NCBI GenBank assembly: GCA_002457055.1
Contig: NTKT01000004.1
Location: forward strand, 37,300 to 101,299
Reading direction: 5' to 3'
DNA: 64,000 nt
From: Rhodobacteraceae bacterium MED-G08
GTDB lineage: Bacteria; Pseudomonadota; Alphaproteobacteria; Rhodobacterales; Rhodobacteraceae
Shown here in pieces: positions 56,959 through 64,000 of the stretch (positions are counted from its first letter, which is position 1; every line of letters begins with the position of its first letter). The translations under genes and the position numbers were made by a program. Below the pieces are notes generated by a model. It was not told the origin of the DNA and searched no databases. It saw only the letters and a program-made list of their open reading frames with translations.

Positions 56959-57002
56959 AAAAAAAACCTAACCCATAGACGATTACTATAAACGGGTTAG
57001 GC
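56959..57002 (-). terminator. Intrinsic terminator of katG
   Basis: On the minus strand CCTAACCC pairs with GGGTTAGG (8 base pairs, 19-base loop), followed by eight T residues. It starts 23 bases after the katG stop. The long loop makes it less compact than usual. Confidence 0.75.
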
Positions 57003-57024
57003 TTAATTGTAATTACTCGGAACT

Positions 57025-59172
<2,148 letters not shown>

Positions 59173-59230
59173 TCAATTGGTACAAAATAAAGAGCACGAT
59201 TTAAATTCTACAGAATCAGGCGTGCTGTCA

Positions 59231-59254
59231 GTTAGATATTAGAACAATTCTAAC
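59231..59254. promoter_or_regulatory. Nested inverted repeats between katG and oxyR, candidate OxyR site
   Basis: TTAGAA-CAA-TTCTAA (59239-59253) sits inside GTTAGA-N12-TCTAAC (59231-59254). It is about 80 bases from katG and 57 from oxyR. LysR-type regulators bind such AT-rich interrupted dyads, and OxyR-regulated katG divergent from oxyR is well known. Binding here is inferred. Confidence 0.55.
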
Positions 59255-59310
59255 ATTTCTTTATAATAAGGTTAACTTGATTTTTCTGATATTTTCCATA
59301 AGATTTTCTT

Positions 59311-60198
59311 ATGACAAAAATCACTCTTAGACAACTTAGATACTTTGAAGCTTTAGCCCAACATCGTCATTTTGGTATCGCCTCAAACGTCTGTGCAGTT
59401 ACTCAGCCAGCTCTTTCCATGCAAATAAGAGATTTCGAAGGAGCACTGGGCGTGAGCCTTTTTGAAAAAGGAACTCACCCAATTCAGTTAACTCCTTTGG
59501 GTCGTATGATAGCGGCAAAAAGCAAAGCAATTATGCGAGATATTACTGAGTTAGAAGAGCTCGCCCGCGCTTCTGATAATCAACCCCTTGTTAACTTGAG
59601 GCTAGGTGTAATTCCGACTGTGGCACCTTATATATTCTCTAAGATAGCCAAAGATTTAACTATGCATTTTACTGGCCTTAATCTTAAAATGCGCGAAGCT
59701 ATCACTTCCAAATTAATTGCAGCCGTTATAGACGGCGAATTAGATGCAGCAATACTCGCCCTCCCAACGTCTGAACCTAGACTTAGAGAGGTTGAACTAT
59801 TTCGTGAAAACTTCCTATTGGTGAGACCTAAAACTGATGCCAACAAACCTGTTCCAAGACCAGAGATGTTAAAAGAAATGCGCCTTCTATTATTGGAAGA
59901 AGGTCATTGCTTTCGTGATCAAGCTATTAACTTTTGCAAAATGGGATCACCAAATACTCAGGACATAATGGATGGCAATTCGTTAACAACACTCGTCCAA
60001 ATGGTTGCCGCTGGTTTTGGTGTGACCCTGATCCCTGAGATGGCAGTTGAATTCGAAGGGCGCGCTCCAAACATTAGCATCGCAAAATTTGGCAAAATGC
60101 CACCACAACGAAAAATTGGTATGGTTTGGCGTCGAAATTCTCCGTTAAAAGATAAATATTATGAAATAGCACAAATTGTTAAATCTACGAAGTCTTAA
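59311..60198 (+). CDS. oxyR: Hydrogen peroxide-sensing regulator OxyR
   Basis: A 295-residue LysR-type regulator. The helix-turn-helix is in FGIASNVCAVTQPALSMQIRDFEGALG. The redox-active cysteines are Cys200 and Cys209 (EEGHCFRDQAINFC), the same 8-residue separation as the Cys199/Cys208 pair of the E. coli protein. It is divergent from katG, its probable target. The 3' end overlaps the convergent EamA gene by 14 bases. Confidence 0.95.
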   Translation: MTKITLRQLRYFEALAQHRHFGIASNVCAVTQPALSMQIRDFEGALGVSLFEKGTHPIQLTPLGRMIAAKSKAIMRDITELEELARASDNQPLVNLRLGVIPTVAPYIFSKIAKDLTMHFTGLNLKMREAITSKLIAAVIDGELDAAILALPTSEPRLREVELFRENFLLVRPKTDANKPVPRPEMLKEMRLLLLEEGHCFRDQAINFCKMGSPNTQDIMDGNSLTTLVQMVAAGFGVTLIPEMAVEFEGRAPNISIAKFGKMPPQRKIGMVWRRNSPLKDKYYEIAQIVKSTKS

Positions 60199-61078
60199 AG
60201 TTTCTTTTATTTATTAAGTAAAGCCCGATTGAGACAAGAATTAGTGCAAGAAAAATTGAAGACTCTATCGCTTCATTAAGAATAATGTTTGCTAATAAAA
60301 CACTAAAAACTGGCGTTAAAAAAGCAAACGAAGCAACACCAGATGCAGAGTATTTTTTTACTAACCAAAACCACAGTAAAAATCCAAATGCAGCAACGCA
60401 AATTCCTTGATATGACAAACTTATGAAATGGCTTAAATTTGGTTCTCTTAGGAAAGTTGGACTAAGGTTTGATAAAATCAATAAAATTGGTAACGAGATC
60501 GCAAGCTGAAAGAATAATTGTGTTTCGGCTCTTTCATTTGCCAAAGTCGATATGCGAACTGTTAAAGCGATCAAGGCCCATAAGAATGCGGCTAGCAAAG
60601 CAAGAATATCTCCCAAAAAATATTTTTCGGAAAGATCAGTATTTGGGCTTGATACAGTGATAAAAACCCCAGCAATTGCAAGTGCCAATCCTAAGATACG
60701 GTTAAAATTTAATCGCTCATTTGGAAGAACAAAATGCGCAATTAAGGCTAACCAAACTGGCATTGAGTAAAAAATAATACTAGCCCTTGCGACGCTAGTG
60801 TAGTCAAGCGATCTAAATAAACACCAAAACTCCATTGCAAAGAAAAATCCAAGAAAAACCCCTGGTATAAAATTAGTCTTTAATGGAAATACAAGCAGAT
60901 TACGAAAATACATCCACACTAAAAGAGCCAATAAACCAATGAGTGATCTAGCAGCCGCCATAAAAACTGGATCAAATCCTTGATTGCCAAACTTTATTGC
61001 AATTTGGTTACTTGCCAATAACATTGACAAAAAAATCAAATAGCCTGAGCCTTTGAGATCAACTGGCAATTTTTGCAT
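60185..61078 (-). CDS. EamA-family (DMT) transporter, distal copy
   Basis: A 297-residue membrane protein with ten hydrophobic segments in two EamA repeats of five. Family marks include an early AIKFGNQGFDPVFMAAARSLIG and a second-repeat QGICVAAFGFLLWFWLVKKYSASGVASFAFLTPVFSVLLA. Such proteins export or import small metabolites; substrate unknown. A second EamA gene lies 32 bases upstream on the same strand but with a different sequence, so they are separate paralogues rather than a recent duplication. Confidence 0.87.
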   Translation of the reverse strand: MQKLPVDLKGSGYLIFLSMLLASNQIAIKFGNQGFDPVFMAAARSLIGLLALLVWMYFRNLLVFPLKTNFIPGVFLGFFFAMEFWCLFRSLDYTSVARASIIFYSMPVWLALIAHFVLPNERLNFNRILGLALAIAGVFITVSSPNTDLSEKYFLGDILALLAAFLWALIALTVRISTLANERAETQLFFQLAISLPILLILSNLSPTFLREPNLSHFISLSYQGICVAAFGFLLWFWLVKKYSASGVASFAFLTPVFSVLLANIILNEAIESSIFLALILVSIGLYLINKRNFKTS

Positions 61079-61110
61079 TCAATTATACCTTTGAATTAAA
61101 GCTATGAGGA

Positions 61111-62010
61111 TTATCCATGTAAATTTTTGTTCTGAGTTTGTGGGCCCAACAGAAACAAACCTGACCCCATAATAATAAACGAGCCAATAATTAACCAGAT
61201 AGTTACAGCTTCACCGAATAATAATACTCCAGCGCCGACGCCAAATAATATTCGAGTATACCGAAAAGGTGTAACAAATGACACATCACCAATTCGCATT
61301 GCTTTCATTAACGCTAAATAAGAAAAGCAACCGACAAAAATCAACGACATAATATATATAATCGTTCTAATACTTAATGGTTCATAGGCAGCGCCAGCCC
61401 ATCCCGAATATATCAATCCCGCTAAGGTTACTGCAACAAAACCATAAAATCCTAAGTGGTTATCTGATATTTTTGGAGAAGCAGCCCGACTTCCTAAATC
61501 TCTTCCGGCGAAGCCAAGCATTCCCAATATAGCAAAAACGACATAGGGCGAGAAACTCTCACTCGTGGGCTGAACAATAAAAACCACACCCAATAATCCG
61601 GAAAAAATTGCAATCCACCTTAAGGTTCCGACAGCTTCTCTAAAAAGAAATGCTGCACCAGTAACCACAAAGATTGGAGTTGCCTGTAGTACTAACGTAA
61701 CCAAAGATATAGGCATTAGTATTAAAGAAACTGAGTAAAATAACCGACCAATAAGTTCGAAGAACATTCTTAAAACCATAGGTCTGGATATTACCTCTGT
61801 TAAATACAACTGTTGTTTTTTTAATTTACAAAGAAGAGCAAAAATTAAAGTTCCACCTAAGCCAAATAAAGACAAAACCTGACCGAAAGGTATAGTCAAT
61901 GAAATTATCCTGATTAAACTATCCTCTATGGCAAATCCAAGCATTGCCAAAACCATCCATAAGCTTCCGACTAAATTTTCACTGATTTTGGCTAGGCTCT
62001 TAAAAACCAA
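61111..62010 (-). CDS. EamA-family (DMT) transporter, proximal copy
   Basis: A 299-residue membrane protein with ten predicted helices. It begins with a first-repeat segment MLGFAIEDSLIRIISLTIPFGQVL and has VTLVLQATPIFVVTGAAFLFREAVG and the C-terminal TPFRYTRILFGVGAGVLLFGEAVT. This wording (EDS in helix 1, PFRYTR later) resembles the S-adenosylmethionine-transporter-like branch of the family, but the substrate is not known. It is 102 bases downstream of coxG on the same strand. Confidence 0.85.
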   Translation of the reverse strand: MVFKSLAKISENLVGSLWMVLAMLGFAIEDSLIRIISLTIPFGQVLSLFGLGGTLIFALLCKLKKQQLYLTEVISRPMVLRMFFELIGRLFYSVSLILMPISLVTLVLQATPIFVVTGAAFLFREAVGTLRWIAIFSGLLGVVFIVQPTSESFSPYVVFAILGMLGFAGRDLGSRAASPKISDNHLGFYGFVAVTLAGLIYSGWAGAAYEPLSIRTIIYIMSLIFVGCFSYLALMKAMRIGDVSFVTPFRYTRILFGVGAGVLLFGEAVTIWLIIGSFIIMGSGLFLLGPQTQNKNLHG

Positions 62011-62112
62011 TTAGTAAACCCGATCTTAACACACCTAAACAGTCCGTTAGTATAAGCAACAGATATTTACATCTAACAAAGATTTAATTTAATGAAACTT
62101 GCGCAGTTTTTA

Positions 62113-62562
62113 TCACGCAGTTTCTTCAACGACAACTTCTGAAAAAGATTTGAAAAATTTTGCGGCCAACTTCTTTGCCGTGCTTTGAATTAGACGACTG
62201 CCTAATTGAGCCAATTTACCCCCAATTTCTGCTTTAGCTTTATACGACAAAATTGTGCAGTTACCTTTTTTTGACAATGTAACATCTGCTCCACCTTTTG
62301 CAAAGCCAGCGGCACCACCGTTACCTTGGCCCGAGAGCGAAAACTTTTCTGGACCCCCTGAAGCATCAAGTGTGACCTGGCCGCTAAAGCGAGCTTTCAC
62401 TGGCCCCACTTTTAAAACAACTTTCGCCTCAAGTTGATCATCAGATTTTCTAACCAGCTCTTCACATCCGGGAATGCATTTTTTTAAAATGTCCACATTA
62501 TTCAGTGCGTCATACACAGCCTGAATCGGCACGCTGATTTCAATCTCATCTGACAATTCCAT
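62113..62562 (-). CDS. coxG: CO dehydrogenase accessory protein CoxG (SRPBCC family)
   Basis: A 149-residue START/SRPBCC-fold protein. The sequence MELSDEIEISVPIQAVYDALNNVDILKKCIPGCEEL and LDASGGPEKFSLSGQGNGGAAGFAKGGADVTL is characteristic of the CoxG family, which is encoded in aerobic CO dehydrogenase clusters and proposed to recruit the enzyme to the membrane. GGAAGGA six bases before the ATG is a strong ribosome-binding site. It lies 122 bases after the XdhC-family gene on the same strand. Confidence 0.88.
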   Translation of the reverse strand: MELSDEIEISVPIQAVYDALNNVDILKKCIPGCEELVRKSDDQLEAKVVLKVGPVKARFSGQVTLDASGGPEKFSLSGQGNGGAAGFAKGGADVTLSKKGNCTILSYKAKAEIGGKLAQLGSRLIQSTAKKLAAKFFKSFSEVVVEETA

Positions 62563-62684
62563 TACTTATCCTTCCTCAACAACATGAAAATTTGATTTTT
62601 GCAATTAACTCTGAACTTTCGCTAGATAATTTCAAACCATCAAAATAATTTCGGCTCTTAATACAAAAAGCAAACAAATATTTC

Positions 62685-63485
62685 TTAATTACTTTTATCA
62701 TGGATACCGTTCCTAAAATTTTTGCGCACTTGTAAAAGCTCTGCCAGTATCGACAGCGAAATTTCTTCCGGCGTAACTGCACCAATATCTAAACCTGCCG
62801 GTGCTTTTATTTTTCTAATATGTGAATTAGCCAAACCACTTTCAGCAAGCTTAGCTTTCAATGAAGAAAATTTCCTTTTGCTACCAACAAATGAAACAAA
62901 TGTAGCGTTTGAATTTATTGCATCAGATAGTGCCTTTAGATCATTATTACCTTGGGTCGCAACCACTACGACAACTAATTTGTTCGATGTATTGGTCTCT
63001 TCTGGATCATCGTTAGCAATTTTAACCAACCAGCCAAATTGAGGTGCAAGTTTTTTGAGAGCCTGTGCTACAGGTGCATTGCCATATATTACTAGTTGAG
63101 GAGCTGGAGTATGAGGTTCGATGAAAATATCTACAGTTCCTTCAGATGGGCAACCATTTTTTGAAATCTTTTTACCCTCATACTCCTCACCAACGCTGGC
63201 TCCAATTTCGTCGATTGCATCTTGAGGCATCACTGAAATTAGTTGAGGTGCTCCCATTTCTATCGCAGTGATGGTCGCCTTCGCCACAGATGAACGGATG
63301 CAGCCCCCTCCTATCCATCCTGTTAAAATTTGCCCATCTGAAGATATTATGGCCTTTGCACCAGGTTTAGCAGAGGTAGCACCCGCTGTCCTTATTACAG
63401 TTGCGTAGGCAAATGCCTGTCCCGAAGATGCCAATCCCTGAGCTAAATCCAAAATACTTTTATCTTCATTTTCAAATTTATTCAT
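62685..63485 (-). CDS. coxF: XdhC/CoxI-family molybdenum enzyme maturation protein
   Basis: A 266-residue XdhC-family protein that handles the sulfurated molybdenum cofactor for insertion into hydroxylases such as CO dehydrogenase. The N-terminal domain has FAYATVIRTAGATSAKPGAKAII and GWIGGGCIRSSV, and the C-terminal Rossmann-like domain has LVIYGNAPVAQALKKLAPQFGW and KAPAGLDIGAVTPEEISLSILAEL. The ATG overlaps the coxE stop (ATGA), as in cox operons. coxF versus coxI naming depends on the rest of the cluster, outside the window. Confidence 0.83.
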   Translation of the reverse strand: MNKFENEDKSILDLAQGLASSGQAFAYATVIRTAGATSAKPGAKAIISSDGQILTGWIGGGCIRSSVAKATITAIEMGAPQLISVMPQDAIDEIGASVGEEYEGKKISKNGCPSEGTVDIFIEPHTPAPQLVIYGNAPVAQALKKLAPQFGWLVKIANDDPEETNTSNKLVVVVVATQGNNDLKALSDAINSNATFVSFVGSKRKFSSLKAKLAESGLANSHIRKIKAPAGLDIGAVTPEEISLSILAELLQVRKNFRNGIHDKSN

Positions 63486-64000
63486 AGCTTCTCCAACTCC
63501 TCGTCAAGAGCAGCCAAATCATTCAAAGTATTGGCCGCCGAGAATAAATCGAGGTAAGGAAGAGACGCCGCCATCGAAGCAGTGACCGGTGCATAATCTT
63601 TCCAGCCTTTTAGAGGATTTAGCCAGATTATTTTACAGCCCCGCTTTTTTAAATTCGCTAGCGCTTCCACCAAATCATTAACGTTATTTGAGTCGTAACC
63701 ATCTGACAAAATGATGATTACACTTCTGCTATTTACAAAGCGACGCGCATAAGTTCTTGAAAATTTTTTGATACTATAACCTATCCTTGAGCCACCACCA
63801 AAACCGTTCGCAAGAAGAGATAGCTTTTCCATTGATCGCCCAATATTTTCGTCTTTTAGCGCATCGGTAACCCGTACAAGCTCCGTATGGAATAGATAAG
63901 CGTCTGTATTTTGATCATTTCGCATCAATGCCGAAAGAAAAGCTAAAAATATTTTTGAATAAACATTCATAGACCCTGAAACATCACATAATGCCACTAT
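63482..64000 (-). CDS. coxE: CoxE, VWA-domain CO dehydrogenase maturation protein, C-terminal part
   Basis: The coding frame runs off the right edge, so the N-terminal part is missing. The visible 172 residues begin IVALCDVSGSMNVYS, a von Willebrand A metal-ion (MIDAS) site DxSxS, and continue with FLFHTELVRVTDAL, GGGSRIGYSIKKF and IIILSDGYDSNN, all typical of the CoxE group. CoxE works with the AAA+ protein CoxD to mature the CO dehydrogenase active site. It overlaps the XdhC-family gene by four bases. coxL, coxM and coxS would be expected beyond the edge. Confidence 0.85.
   Translation of the reverse strand: MVALCDVSGSMNVYSKIFLAFLSALMRNDQNTDAYLFHTELVRVTDALKDENIGRSMEKLSLLANGFGGGSRIGYSIKKFSRTYARRFVNSRSVIIILSDGYDSNNVNDLVEALANLKKRGCKIIWLNPLKGWKDYAPVTASMAASLPYLDLFSAANTLNDLAALDEELEKL

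Overview
The window reads as chromosomal DNA of an AT-rich (by eye about 60% A+T), gene-dense, probably marine alphaproteobacterium close to the Rhodobacterales. The reasons are the gene families and their order: hslO / CoA pyrophosphatase / CCA-adding enzyme / ABC exporter pair; petABC beside a petP-petR pair and ilvE; a DUF1467 gene beside methylmalonyl-CoA epimerase and aspS; pgsA-moaD-moaE / OmpA-family / ubiA / rsmE / gshA; and ubiE-ubiB / mutM / enoyl-CoA hydratase / rpsT / dnaA-dnaN-recF. I see no tRNA or rRNA gene, CRISPR array, insertion sequence or prophage. Almost all of the sequence is coding, with many 1-14 base overlaps.

Layout. 1-3.5 kb: the 3' end of a threonine dehydratase, a Nudix hydrolase, the Hsp33 chaperone, CoA pyrophosphatase and the CCA-adding enzyme. 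3.5-7.2 kb: two coupled ABC half-transporters. 7.3-9.1 kb: a small envelope cluster (two L,D-transpeptidases and a CAP-domain lipoprotein). 9.1-11 kb: the biotin ECF transporter bioMNY. 11-15.8 kb: the least understood part, a divergent four-gene locus with a non-canonical thiolase, a short acyl-AMP ligase, a 569-residue protein of unknown function and a DUF3726 protein. 15.8-21 kb: the cytochrome bc1 operon petABC, ilvE, and the regulators petP and petR. 21-29.5 kb: ubiG, proline iminopeptidase, a nitroreductase, DUF1467, mce, aspS and carB. 29.5-35.6 kb: glutamate synthase gltB and gltD. 35.7-44.4 kb: uppP, aroQ, pgsA, moaD, moaE, a membrane/coiled-coil protein, an OmpA-family protein, ubiA, rsmE, a membrane protein and gshA. 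44.4-53.6 kb: ubiE-ubiB, mutM, enoyl-CoA hydratase, rpsT, dnaA, dnaN, recF and a LysE-type exporter. 53.6-57 kb: a THUMP RNA methyltransferase, modA and waaA. 57-60.2 kb: divergent katG and oxyR. 60.2-64 kb: two EamA transporters, then coxG, an XdhC-family gene and a truncated coxE, i.e. the accessory end of an aerobic CO dehydrogenase cluster that continues past the right edge.

How the parts connect. Ubiquinone synthesis (ubiA, ubiB, ubiE, ubiG) and the bc1 complex point to aerobic respiration. moaD, moaE and modA supply molybdenum cofactor, which the CO dehydrogenase implied by coxEFG would need. The oxyR-katG pair handles peroxide. Regulatory DNA visible by eye includes a perfect inverted repeat and a spaced direct repeat in front of petABC, an inverted repeat between katG and oxyR, a palindrome between the two arms of the unknown four-gene locus, and four GANTC sites packed upstream of dnaA. 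The best candidate for an undescribed system is the 11-15.8 kb locus. The most unusual single gene start is the THUMP methyltransferase at 54.7 kb, which seems to begin at an ATA codon.
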